DNA of 64,000 nucleotides from Armigeres subalbatus (taxonomy: Eukaryota > Arthropoda > Insecta > Diptera > Culicidae). Below are positions 45,862 to 56,378 of this stretch, in pieces. Position 1 is the first letter of the stretch, and each line of letters starts with the position of its first letter. The notes under the pieces are model-generated. The model saw nothing but the letters and a program-made list of their open reading frames with translations, made no database searches and was not told the origin of the DNA. Both the position numbers and the translations under genes were made by a program. Location of the stretch: assembly GCF_024139115.2 (NCBI RefSeq), contig NC_085140.1:231572371-231636370 (forward strand), read 5' to 3'.

Positions 45862-46272
45862 GCTGCGATAGAGTGTTCAAATCCGGTCAGAAATAGATAA
45901 GCGTGGCATGATGAAAATTGTGTTACGGAAGAAACAAAGTGTTCAATTCACTCAAAACTAATCGAAATTCTTGCTCTATTAACTGCGGTCTCGCCCGGAA
46001 CTCTTCCGTGTTTCTGGAATAATCAGCAAACAATTGAAGATGACAAATTCGCCGATCACTTGTGTAACAAAACAATTAACAATTTGTTTTATTATATGGT
46101 TTAATTGAACCTTCGCGTAAATTTCAACAAAATAACATTGGTTTCGAGAGAACAATGCAGCCAGGTAAATCTATATATATTTTTAATATTCTATTATAAG
46201 AAAACTCCTTTAACGCTCACAAGGAAATATATCTAATGATATATTTCCCTCCTGAATCCTCAAAGGATATTT

Positions 46273-46285
46273 ACGTTGGGCGCCA
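46273..46285 (-). other. Primer-binding site (tRNA-Lys type)
   Basis: The minus strand reads TGGCGCCCAACGT one base after the 5' LTR end. This complements the 3' end of insect tRNA-Lys (as recalled), the primer used by gypsy-type elements. Confidence 0.75.
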
Positions 46286-46286
46286 G

Positions 46287-47704
46287 TATAAAGACTCAGG
46301 TATTTGGCCCCGGAACTGCTCAGTGCCGGAAGGGCACTGTCTTAAACCCCAAGCCGCTGGTCTAGCCACGACAGCTTATCGGGGGCGGGCGCAGAAGGCC
46401 TCTTTTAGCTCCGGGTCTCAGGGCAGGCTGGCGTAAAGGGAGCTTTCGGGCGTGAGAACCCTATCGAACGAAATTATTTGAAATTACCTTTTATTATTCC
46501 GAAATGGATGGTTCACAGGGTGGTCGGCATATACAGCTGGCAGGGCGGCCGATGAGTACCGTTGAATTGTGGATGACGATGGCGGCTGTTGATTGCGGCC
46601 GACGAAGGCCACATCCGATGGCAACTGTTGATGGCGGCCGGCAAATGCGGCTTGAGTGTGGCGGGCGAGTACCACCAGCGATGGAGCCGGTAAAGGCGGA
46701 CCGAGTGTGGCTCACGAATGCTGCGGACGAGGGTGGCGGGCGATAGTGACCGTGACAGCTAAGCAATACCGATCAATGTGGCCGGCGATGGCGGGCCAAT
46801 GATGAATACGGCACGATTGCCACGGCGAGGGCGGCTGACTAATGCCGGTGGATGAGCGGCTGGCGATTACGATCAGCAAATGGGGATGCGGTTGGGCTTG
46901 CGGGTGCCACGAGGGTGGCCGACGAAGGCGAGCGGCGAGTGCTTCTCAACAGGTGCTTGCGGGCAGCAGGTGTGGCTGGCGTTGGTGGCTCGAAAAGCCA
47001 AGGACGATGAAGAATGCGGCTCGATTGCCACGGCGAGGGCGGCTGACAAATGCCGGTGGAAGGCGGTTGGCGATTACGATCAGCAAATGGGGATGCAGTT
47101 AGGCTTGCAGGGTGCCACGAGGGTGGCCGACGAAGGCGAGCAGCGAGGGCTTCTCAACAGGTGCTTGCGGGCAACGGGTGTGGCCGGCGTTGGTGGCTCG
47201 AAAAGCCAAGGACGATGAAGAATGCGGCTCGATTGCCGCGGAGAGTATGGCTGACAAATGCCGCTGGAGAAAGCGGCTGGCGGTGCTGCTCGACAAGGAG
47301 TTGCTGGTCGCGAATGTGACCACGAGTCCGGCACAAAATCACTCTGGCGATGGCGGTTGTTGATCGCAACCACAGAAACTTTCACGCGATCTCACCGTAC
47401 AAAATTCACAAAAAACGTCTCGCCTCTACTACAGTTAGTCACCAACCGCCTTCACCTCAACTTTTCCCGAGACCGGTGGGTGACCACGGTTACTTTTCGG
47501 CTTTAAACGCACGTTCCTCATTTCCGATGCTCTCTCCGATATCACCCATTGAAGATGGGTGTCCGTCCGACACTGCGTTTTCTAATGTCGACCACCCCAT
47601 TCAAACTGACCGTTTATCTACTTGTCCCTAATATAATAATAATTAAACTAATTTCTCACGCTCGGTATCAAACAAATCATAACAAATGTTACCTTGTGGT
47701 AACA
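46287..47704 (-). repeat. 5' LTR of gypsy element
   Basis: Sister of 38347-39755 and 9 bp longer. The ~208-bp tandem units start near 46815, 47023 and 47231 (partial). Differences from the other LTR are mostly short indels, many in G or C runs. Confidence 0.88.
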
Positions 47705-47890
47705 ATGTAGAGAGTCGACTGTATAATCTTTTGAAATAAAAATACACAATTATCAAAACTGTACCAATGAGTTTTGATTGGAATTGTAATACGTCCGCCA
47801 TTACGCATTTTTATCCTAGGTACCCCCTAGGGCCAGCGAAGGTACCCCCAGGGGTACATGTACCCCAGGTTGAGAACCGCTGGAATAGGA

Positions 47891-48550
47891 CAATGATTGC
47901 CTGTTGCGCGGTTTGTCTTTGTATCCTACTTGGTATTAGGCCATTTGGTCGGATGTCGTTTGGCTTGATACTACAATAGGCTGAAAATTGCAACTATCGG
48001 GCTGAATATTACATAGGCTACTTCTTCATTCCTCTAATCTCTCTTCTTTATTGCTATCTTCTACCTCTCTTCTGAACTCTTCATTTTTCCCTCTTTCTTC
48101 TCTCTTCTTCTTTGTTTTGTTTACATTCATTTTTTCTCTTCTTCCTTACTTTTTCCCGTTTTTCTTTCTTCCTTTTTCTGATTTCTTCTCCGTTATTCAC
48201 TCTTCTTCCTTCTAGCTTCTTCTTTTTTCTTCCTCCTTATTTCCCTCTTCCTTCTTCTTACTTATTTTTTTCCTTCGTCCAACTACCTTATTCATTCGCC
48301 CTTATTTCTTCTTCCTTATTCTACTAATAAACTTTCTTCTTTTTGTTCTTCCATATTTCTTTAGTCTTTAGACAAAATTTAGTTGAAACCAGTCAAGGGG
48401 CTTAGAAAACACACAAATTTGTCATTTTTCTCCCCATACGATCGTCTCCTCATAGAGAAAATGTCTTCCAAATTTGGTTGAAATCGGTCCAGGGAAGGGG
48501 GGAGCTACACATTGATTTCTCACTGAACAATGAATTGTCCGTTTCCTGAA
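47891..48550. other. Unassigned; pyrimidine-rich tract
   Basis: After the hAT TSD, CCATTTGGTCGGATGTCGTT-type degenerate motifs appear. 48025-48360 is then almost entirely C/T (TTCTTCC, TCTCTTC repeats) on the plus strand. No gene. Confidence 0.5.
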
Positions 48551-48554
48551 CAAT

Positions 48555-50333
48555 ACACCTCCATGTTAAAGATGTAAGGTCCTTCAGAGGTCCGAACATT
48601 GACTTGGAGCACTACCTTGTAGTTGCAAACATTCGGGCGCAACTTTCCAGCGTCACGAATTCACGAAATAACAGAACGATGCGTTTCAATATTCAACGCT
48701 TGTCAGTTTGAGGAGTTGCTGAACTGTACCACCAGAAGCTGGACGAGCGGATAGGAGATGTCACCGGATCTGGCGACGTCAACAGATTGTGAGAAAATAT
48801 CCACGAAGCTGTGGCTACAACAGCGCAGGAAATGTTAGGCACTGCACAGCGAAGCCAACGAATTAGTTGGTTTGATGAGGAGTGCCTGCGAGTCACGGAA
48901 GGGCAGAAGAGAAACGAATCCACCGCTGAAAAAAAGGCAACACGAAGAAAGTGTGATAGCTGAGGCGCATGAGAACATGGATAGAAACGATATGCGGAGG
49001 TCTTACGCAACTGTCAATGGCGCGCGTCAAAAAAATTGCGCCCGTGCCCCCCATGTGCTATGACCGAGCGGGAATTTGCTGACAGACAAAACTACCCGGG
49101 CAGAAGCCATGAACAGAATAACAAAACATGATATAGACTTGATTGATATAAGAGATAAATGATCAGACGACAATATCAAAAATTTGCCCCGAAATATCAT
49201 TCGAATATCAAGATATGCTATTGATAAGAACAAACTAATGGCACATGATGTTAATCACTTCTTACAAATAGCATAACTTGATCTTCTCGCGGTATTTTGG
49301 TGCAAAGGCGATATTGATATTGTCGTCTGATATTTTATCTCTTATATCAATCATGTTCATATCTCTTTTTGCTATCATATCAACATTTGATATTATTGAG
49401 CTATTTTCGTCTACTCGGGTATGGTGGCATCCAGGTGAAAAGAGCACTTCGAAGATCTGTTGAACGGTGAAAATGAAGGTGTATTAAGGAGCAGGTTGAA
49501 CCAAGGAACCACCAACGCTGGACGAGGTAGAGAAGGCTCTACACGAGCTGACAAACAGTAAGGCTGCTGGGAAGGACGAGATCCCGATCGAGCTCTCAAA
49601 CACGGGAGTGAGCAGCTGCATCAATCAATCCACCACATTATCCAGAAAATATGGGAGGATGAAGAACTTCCTACCGGCTGGTTGGATGGCCTTATATGCC
49701 CAATCTATAAGAAAGGGCACGAACTAGAATGTGCGAATTACAGACGGATCACCCTTCTGATCTCGGCGTACAAAATTCTGTCGTGTATCCTGTTTAACAG
49801 ACTGAGGCCACTTGAATGAGGAGTTCTTCCTCGGCGAATACCAGACAGGTTTTCGTGAGGGCCGATCATCGACGGATCAGATGTTTAGCCTGCGGATAAT
49901 CATTGATAAATTTCTTACAGTACAACTTGCAGACTCACCATCTGTTCATTGATTTCGTACGATTCAATGAACGAAATGAGCTAATGGCAGAAAATATCCG
50001 AACATGGTTTTCCGGCTAAACTGATTAGACAGATACGTGCAACGTTGGATGGCTCGTTATCAAGTATTGGGATTGCAAACGAAGTGTCAACCTCGTTTGT
50101 GACCTTAGACGCATTGAAGCATGGTGATGCACTTTCTGAATTTATTATTCAACATTGCACTCGAGGGCGCTATTCGGAGTGGAGAGGAATAGCACTATAT
50201 CACACGGTCACATATGCTCTAGGGCTTTGCGGATGACATCGACCTCATTGGAATCGATCGCAGAGCAGTAGTGGAGGCTTTTGTCCCACTGAAGAGGGAG
50301 AAGGCGATGATAGGCTCAACCATTAACTCTACC
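48555..50333 (+). mobile_element. RTE-like LINE family B, plus-strand partial copy
   Basis: The reading order is: the end of the endonuclease (VKDVRSFRGPNIDLEHYLVV, about 48567-48626); the linker with SWFDEECLRVTEGQKRN (about 48866-48920); a MITE insertion at 49095-49419; the pre-RT segment; LICPIYKKGHELECANYRRI (about 49692-49750); then RT motif B-like text and a shifted ADDIDLIGIDRRAV at about 50230-50270. It is frameshifted throughout and cut at about 50333 by the next element. Confidence 0.78.
49095..49419. mobile_element. 325-bp foldback MITE, TIR CCCGGGCAGA, copy 2
   Basis: It starts CCCGGGCAGAAGCCATGAAC and ends TCTACTCGGG. The interior inverted arms are the same as copy 1 at 30656-30976. 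It is flanked by TA on both sides within family-B LINE sequence. Confidence 0.8.
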
Positions 50334-50334
50334 A

Positions 50335-51527
50335 AGGGATTTCCTCCGGGATTTCCCGGGATCCCGGGAAACAAATCTGAACACTTTAATCGACAGAAAT
50401 GGATGCTAAATTATTATCAAAAACTAAATTTTGGAGCTCAGATTATTACGTCTTATAACTGTTTTGAAGTAGATTTTGCTGCTGCGTGCTCAATGTTGAA
50501 ATACATACAAAAGTAAAAAGAACTTGTAAATTTATTTTTCATATAACTTAGTCATTCCTTTGTTTTTATTAGAATGAATAACAAAATTATTCAAGTATGC
50601 CGTATACTTTATCTCCATTTTGTAGCATACAATTTAGGTATTCCTATCCTTCGATAGATTCGTTTAGAAGTCTGAGAAGACCACAACCAATCGATTTTAG
50701 GCACCTTTTGCCCGATTTAGCTGAACATTTTTTGAAAGGCATATCTCATCATGCGAAAGCGATTATGAGCTGACGCGTTGAATCGCAGATATTTTTCGAA
50801 ACCATGAATACGTCTAATAAAAATGAAAGCTTTGAAATAAAAAATCTAAGAATCAAAACAATGACAAAAAACACAACACATAGACTTGAACGGCTTTCAT
50901 AGCATAAAATTTGCTTAGAATGAAAATAAGGGCTCACTTTCATTGGATATGACTCCAATTGTTGAACATTCTGAACAATTTTGTCGTCCATATCCAAAAG
51001 CTTTTTTTTGCACCTGAGAATTTGGAGATTTCATCTTTATTTTACAAATTCTAGCTCTTGTTAAAGCATGAAGTATGTGCTGTCCTGGTGAAATCTTCTC
51101 TTAGGCCCATTGTCACCTTCTGAAGTATGACCTTTTCCCAATCGCTATAGTACTCTGTGATATTGGAAACTTGTCGCTCTGCACAAGCATCTGCGTTTTT
51201 AAAAACACCATGCAATTCTTCTGATGCATGACTTCATTTCTTATAAATATGTGGACATAGGGAAATGAAAAGGATTTTGGTTTGTTTATTGGAAGAGGAA
51301 AATTCCTCCATCAATTTTAAAAACAAAGTTTTATTAAGAAAACAAAGAGCAAATATTTGTAAAAATATAATAAATCAGTACCTTAGATTTTAACTAATAA
51401 GACCAATATTTGTATCAAATAAAAAACCCGTAAAAATATTTTTCAGGAAGTTCGGGAAACTAATGTTCATATCCCGGGAATTGGGTATCCCGGGAAAATC
51501 CATTTCCCGGGAAATCCTTCCCGAGAA
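50335..51527. mobile_element. Non-autonomous DNA element with CCCGGGA-rich ends
   Basis: The left end AGGGATTTCCTCCGGGATTT and right end TCCCGAGAATGAAAGCCCT are imperfect inverted repeats. Several CCCGGGA motifs are clustered at both ends (50355-50390, 51474-51520). The interior, about 1.1 kb, is AT-rich with no transposase-like frame. TSD is not exact as read, so the superfamily is open. Confidence 0.6.
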
Positions 51528-52287
51528 TGAAAGCCCTACTCTGAATTGAACGTTTGCTAAGCAAAACCTCTCCCCTCACATCTCCCGCTTTCCTATTGAG
51601 GAGCCTGTAATGCTGGGTATACAACTTTTTGTGGTGCATTACAGAATAAGATCTACCACACTGTGCTCTAGTTCTTACTATTCTTGTTAATACTTATGAC
51701 TCATAATGATGAGTTACAAACAATAACATTATTGTAAATAACTTGTGAAAAAAGTTATTAACAAATGAGTTCCATGGCATCGGAATGACATTTACCGTAA
51801 CTGTATGAGTATTGTTCGGAAGAGTATGGAACGACTATAATTTGTTTTTAAATGACTCGCCTTTTGTACCTTCCGGATGGAGTCAATGGAGCCGACGACA
51901 TAAATCTGCAAGCTCCAGAGCGCTGATTATTTAAGAATTAAAGAGGATATGAAATTGGTGGATCTGCTGAACCCTCTTACTTACTTACTGAACCCTCTGA
52001 TTGATTATAATCTATAGAGTTCTGTGTAAAGGTGAGATTCCGAAATGCCAAACGCGATGAAATCAGACCTCTGTACAAAAACGAATTCGGAACTCATAAA
52101 AAAAAGCAAATAACATGTTTTAACTTCAGTACCGATGCAAAATCAGTACTATCCCACTTATTGTTGAAACCGAAGATGATTGAGGGGCGCGCCTTTGAGA
52201 TTTGGTATAAGCAGCAGTACCTCAATCTAAGGAGGCCTCACATTAAGTATGAGAAACATCTGCAATAAAAACGACTGCTTCATTTCT
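51528..52287. other. No gene recognised
   Basis: A 78-aa plus-strand frame at 52032-52268 is the longest and has no recognisable domain. Confidence 0.4.
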
Positions 52288-52449
52288 TCTCAGTAGAAAA
52301 GGTGCAGGAAGGCATGCACTAAACAAATGACACGAATGTACTACAAAAGTACAATGAAATGGACGCAGTGGTTCATCCCGAACAAAAAAAATGATTCCAT
52401 AAAATCTAATTTTGTATCAATACCGAACACGCTGATAAAATTTGCTTAA

Positions 52450-52659
52450 GGTCACTCTTTACGGAATTCAAGTTTCAAAAGTGCTCGCGTTTTCAGGGCA
52501 CACTACTCGACTCTGGAAGCAACGCACAACTGTCATTTTTATAATTTCACGCATGCTGCGACGCACCAAAGCTAAATCAACAAAAACGACAGTTTGTGCA
52601 CTGCCTCTGTATCGAGCGGTGTCCCGAAAACGCAACACTGAACAATTCCGTGAGTGTCC
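52450..52659. repeat. TTAA-flanked palindromic MITE, copy 1
   Basis: GGTCACTCTTTACGGAATTC ... CCGTGAGTGTCC is bounded by TTAA at 52446-52449 and 52660-52663. Arms pair over most of the length, and the right arm has decayed relative to copy 2. Confidence 0.75.
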
Positions 52660-52749
52660 TTAAACTGCAAAATCGGTTCTTTTCAAGATCACCATTCTAC
52701 ACAAAAAAAACTGCTCCGAGAAGGAATTTCTTCAAAGTACAAAACATAG

Positions 52750-52935
52750 GGTAAACTGGGGTAATATGCACCCCCGGGGCAAAACGACCTTTTGGCATTT
52801 TGGCGGTGTTTCAGACATATTTTCAGGAATTTTTACTGCTGGACTGGCAGTTCGAGATCCGAACTACATGCGCTGTAGCAAATATGCTCGAAAAATTGCT
52901 GTAAATGTCCTCAAAAACGTCAAAAGGTCGTTTGC
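52750..52935. repeat. GGGGTAA-type MITE, copy 1 (right end lost)
   Basis: The left end AGGGTAAACTGGGGTAATAT matches 53735 onward. Its expected inverted right end stops at CGTTTGCCCGAG near 52940 and joins other DNA. Confidence 0.65.
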
Positions 52936-53043
52936 CCGAGTCCCTCATACCATTACTGCAATTTTTACTATGAAACTTCAAGCAATTTAATATAATGTAA
53001 TGATCTTGAAAAAATTTTACCGTACTGAAACACTCCTCACGAA

Positions 53044-53100
53044 TCAAGTTTCAAAGTGCTCGCGTTTTCAGGGCACACCGCTCGATACAGAGGCAGTGCG
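53044..53100. repeat. Partial third copy of the TTAA MITE arm
   Basis: CAAGTTTCAAAGTGCTCGCG through GCTCGATACAGAGGCAGTGC matches the right arm of the TTAA MITE in inverted orientation. Confidence 0.6.
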
Positions 53101-53425
53101 ATTATCACTATTTGATGACAGCAGCAACTGGTAAACCCTAACTATTTTTGTTATTTGGTACTGATTTGCTCAGCAAATTAAAAACAGGCTATGAAGGATA
53201 GTGCAGATCTGAAAGGGAAGTCTTTAGGTCTCCTCGAGATCTATCAGTTTAATACCTGTAATAATCTCAGTAGAAAGGTGCAGGAAGGCATGCACTAAAC
53301 AAATGACACGAATGTACTACAAAAGTACAATGAAATGGACGCAGTGGTTCATCCCGAACAAAAAAAATGATTCCATAAAATCTAATTTTGTATCAATACC
53401 GAACACGCTGATAAAATTTGCTTAA

Positions 53426-53646
53426 GGTCACTCTTTACGGAATTCAAGTTTCAAAGTGCTCGCGTTTTCGGGGGCACACTACTCGATACGGAAGCAACGC
53501 ACAACTGTCATTTTTATAATTTCACGCATGCTGCGACGCACCAAAGCTAAATCAACAAAAACGACAGTTGTGCACTGCCTCTGTATCGAGCGGTGTGCCC
53601 CCGAAAACGCGAGCACTTTGAAACTTGGATTCCGTGAGGAGTGTCC
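53426..53646. repeat. TTAA-flanked palindromic MITE, copy 2
   Basis: A 221-bp near-complete palindrome. Arms from GGTCACTCTTTACGGAATTC and CCGTGAGGAGTGTCC include GTGCTCGCGTTTTCGGGGGC and its inverse. TTAA lies at 53422-53425 and 53647-53650, the duplication left by piggyBac- or Kolobok-type transposases. No coding content. Confidence 0.8.
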
Positions 53647-53734
53647 TTAAACTGCAAAATCGGTTCTTTTCAAGATCACCATTCTACACAAAAAAAACTG
53701 CTCCGAGAAGGAATTTCTTCAAAGTACAAAACAT

Positions 53735-53955
53735 AGGGTAAACTGGGGTAAAACGCACCCCCGGGGCAAAACGACCTTTTGGCATTTTTGGCGGTGTTTC
53801 AGACATATTTTCAGGAATTTTTACTGCTGGACTGGCAGTTCGAGATCCGAACTACATGCGCTGTAGCAAATATGCTCGAAAAATTGCTGTAAATGTCCTT
53901 AAAAACATCAAAAGGTCGTTTTGCCCCGGGGGTGCATATTACCCCAGTTTCCCCT
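53735..53955. repeat. GGGGTAA-type MITE, copy 2
   Basis: AGGGTAAACTGGGGTAAAAC and its inverse TTACCCCAGTTTCCCCT bracket 221 bp. The inner arms GGGGCAAAACGACCTTTTG and AAAGGTCGTTTTGCCCC are also inverted. Confidence 0.75.
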
Positions 53956-54914
53956 AATTGCTTGGTAACGGCAAAAATATCAATCGCAGCGATGGCCTTA
54001 CGTTGTCCAACGCCTACTTTGCGGTCGTGTCTTCTACACAACCCTTCTGATTTTTAACCAGGCCCAATTGAAGAAACGCCGGGGCGTTGTACGATACGAT
54101 AGTAGCTGCTGCTATTCGGTTATCCATGCGTATTATACCGTCCTCGTCCGCAAACGGAGACAACTTCTGTATCCTACTAGTGCGTTCCAGTTTCAGTAAA
54201 CTTTGTGGATACTGTACTTGTATCTTGGAAAAGTAGCGATCTCATTTGAGAACTCATCACGCTGCCCTCATCGCCAGATGATTTGCCAAGTAACAGTAGT
54301 TTTCTTATTTTGTGATATTTGTTTTCAATTTTCAATAAATTAAAAATGGATCGATCAGGTTCGATGAGCAAAACGACAGCTTCGGGGTAGACCCCACACG
54401 CACTCGCTGGCTGTTTGCAATCGAGGAAGATGTGCGTGTGGCCGGTGTGCAGGGAGACTGGTGATCGGCGGCTCAATAATGAGCGACCTGTCCTGTAATA
54501 TGAGATTACATCCGGCTTTGCTTTGGACAACACGAAGTGTACGGCCGTCATAGGTATGAAGATTAAGATACCTAACTCATTGTAATTATAATTGTATTAA
54601 CAGAAATTAATAATTTTGTTTATTTCTATAAAATGGTTAGACTGATCAATGATACCCCGGCGATCAAAGTTTCCTCGGATTACGGTACTCAATGGGTTTG
54701 CTTGTTTTTTTTTCTAATTGCACTCATACAAGCTTTTATGTGGCCCACCAGCGAGTAGCTTACAGTTGATAAATTTAATGTGGAAAATGGAATATGACAC
54801 AGCATAATCGTTGAAAGCATTTAAATTTTTCCCATGCAAAATGTTTCCCGATTGAAAAATTAGTAATCGCAATTTTTCAAATGCATGAAACGGAGAGATC
54901 TGTTGTCAATTAAT
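53956..54914. other. Unassigned; one 124-aa frame of unknown origin
   Basis: The minus-strand frame 54551-54177 (HTGHTHIFLDCKQPASACGV, then NKYHKIRKLLLLG) might be a LINE tail remnant, but no diagnostic motif is present. Otherwise non-coding. Confidence 0.35.
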
Positions 54915-56378
54915 CCACCTAGCGGCGATGATGCCTTTCTCGTGCATTATAAAATGTATTGAAAAAGTTTCATTAGATAGGCTAAAAAGCACTTTAGTGG
55001 AATAGATCGCATGTTTTCTATCATTTTGCATGTTTTTGCATTAGTTAATACGCATTGCCATCATCACTAAAAAAAAAAATCGATTTTGAATTTTTTTTCC
55101 AAGGAGGAACATTTGGGAAAAAAAAAACAACGATTTGTCAATAATTCCGAAATATAATGTCCGATTTTCAATAGCAAACAATGAGACCGAATTCCCCGTT
55201 GAATGCCACTTTCATTTAATTTAATTTATTTAGTCTACCGGTCCTAAGCACCCGTCTCTCGAATACTCCTGGGATATCACTTTGTAGGCTGCATTAAGGA
55301 TGGCGATCCTTCGAAAGTTCTCACACTCCAGCTTGTCGCCTTTCTTGTAGATAGGGCATATAACTCCTTCGTTCCACTCCTTCGGTAGCTGTTCAGTTTC
55401 CCAGATTCTGACTTTGTGCTGGCAAGTGGCTTGCTTTTCCGGGCTCATCTTGATGAGCTTAGCTTCGATGCCATCCTCACAAGCTGCTTTATTGGTCTTT
55501 AGCTGTTGAATGACATGCTTAACTTCCCTCAAGGTGGGGGCTGGTTGGCTTCCATCGTCCGCTGAGCTGACGTAGTCATCTCCTCCGCTGCCTTGGCTTT
55601 CACTTCCTGTACTCTGAGCGCCATTCAAATGTTGCTCGTCGTGCTGCTTCAACCTTTCGATCACCACACGTTCGTCCGTAAAGATGTTCCATCCTTATCC
55701 CGGCACATTTCGGCTCGCGGCACGAAGCCTTTGCGGGATGCGTTGAGCTTCTGATAGAACTTGCGTGTTTCTTGAGAACGGCACAGTTGTTCCATCTCCT
55801 CGCACTCCGCTTCTTAGAGGCGGCGTTTCTTTTCCTGAAAAAGGCGGGTCCGCTTTCTCCGTTCTTTAACGTTCGACGTTCTGCCGGGTACCTTACTGCA
55901 GCGCGACCGCCCGCGCTGCGTCCTTCTCCTCCAAAATCTGTCTGCACTATTCGTCAAACCAATAGTTCCGTCGACTTCGTCCCACATACCCGACGTTGTT
56001 CTCCGCTGCGTCGTTAATGGCTGCTTTGACTGTATTCCAGCAGTCCTCAAGAGGGGACCCATCGAGCTTACCCTCTTCCGGCAACGCTCCATCGAGATGC
56101 TGCGCGTATGCAGTGGTGACATCAGGTTGCTTCAGTCGCTCTAGGTCGTACCGCGGCGGTCGTCGGTACCGACCATTGTTGATGACGGATAGTTTTGGGC
56201 GCAGTTTAACCATCACCAGATAGTGGTCAGAGTCGATGTTAGCGCCACGATATGTCCTGATGTCGATAATGTCGAGTCGATCGGTATATACCACTATCGG
56301 TCTCCGGGCCTTCTATCAAAAGTGGTTTTTTGGAGAAATCCTATAGCCTTTCGGTACAACATTGTTGTACCAGAAAGG
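54915..56378. repeat. MITE-like interspersed repeat, copy 2 (interrupted)
   Basis: The left part at 54915-55198 (GCGGCGATGATGCCTTTCTC, ATTATAAAATGT) and the right part at 56273-56378 (GAGTCGATCGGTATATACCA ... AACATTGTTGTACCAGAAAG) match the repeat at 402-868. A family-A LINE fragment occupies the middle. Confidence 0.65.
55236..56275 (-). mobile_element. RTE-like LINE family A, internally deleted copy
   Basis: Matches the 8203-10929 copy. From high to low coordinates it has the endonuclease end (TYRGANIDSDHYLVMVKLRP), the linker, and then KTNKAACEDGIEAKLIKMSP and GVICPIYKKGDKLECENFRR. It skips the RT catalytic core: text equivalent to 9476 joins text equivalent to 8585 at about 55268. A second, smaller deletion drops residues near 55418. 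Several frameshifts. Confidence 0.82.

Larger units (their letters stand above)
38347..47704 (-). mobile_element. Ty3/gypsy LTR retrotransposon, 9.36 kb, degenerate
   Basis: LTRs 38347-39755 (3') and 46287-47704 (5') flank gag-pol on the minus strand. A 4-bp TSD, ATGT, is at 38343-38346 and 47705-47708. LTRs begin TGTTACC and end near TCTTATA (minus strand). A PBS and PPT sit in the expected places. Domain order is gag, protease, RT, RNase H, integrase, which is the Ty3/gypsy order. No envelope frame was found in the roughly 0.9 kb after integrase. All coding regions are frameshifted. Confidence 0.9.
37993..47721. mobile_element. pogo/mariner-like MITE (TA TSD) split by the gypsy element
   Basis: The left end CAGTCGCCTCTCCACATCTC and the right end GAGATG(tsd)TAGAGAGTCGACTG are inverted repeats, flanked by TA at 37991-37992 and 47722-47723. 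ATCGAGAT motifs recur inside. Without the gypsy insertion the unit is about 367 bp. CAGTCG termini with TA duplication suggest the pogo branch, but no transposase is encoded. Confidence 0.8.
36556..47882. mobile_element. hAT-like non-autonomous element hosting nested insertions
   Basis: The left end CAGCGTTTCTCAACC and the right end GGTTGAGAACCGCTG are 15-bp TIRs with one mismatch, followed inward on both sides by GGTACCCC-type motifs. An exact 8-bp TSD (GAATAGGA) fits the hAT superfamily. Without the inserted DNA it would be about 1.6 kb, most of it a tandem-repeat array, with no transposase. It contains the TA-flanked MITE and, within that, the gypsy element. Confidence 0.85.
52288..53925. 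repeat. ~650-bp direct duplication
   Basis: 52288-52930 is repeated at 53265-53925 with few changes, including two embedded MITE families in the same order. About 330 bp of different DNA (52941-53264) separates the copies. The duplication therefore postdates the MITE insertions. Confidence 0.8.
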
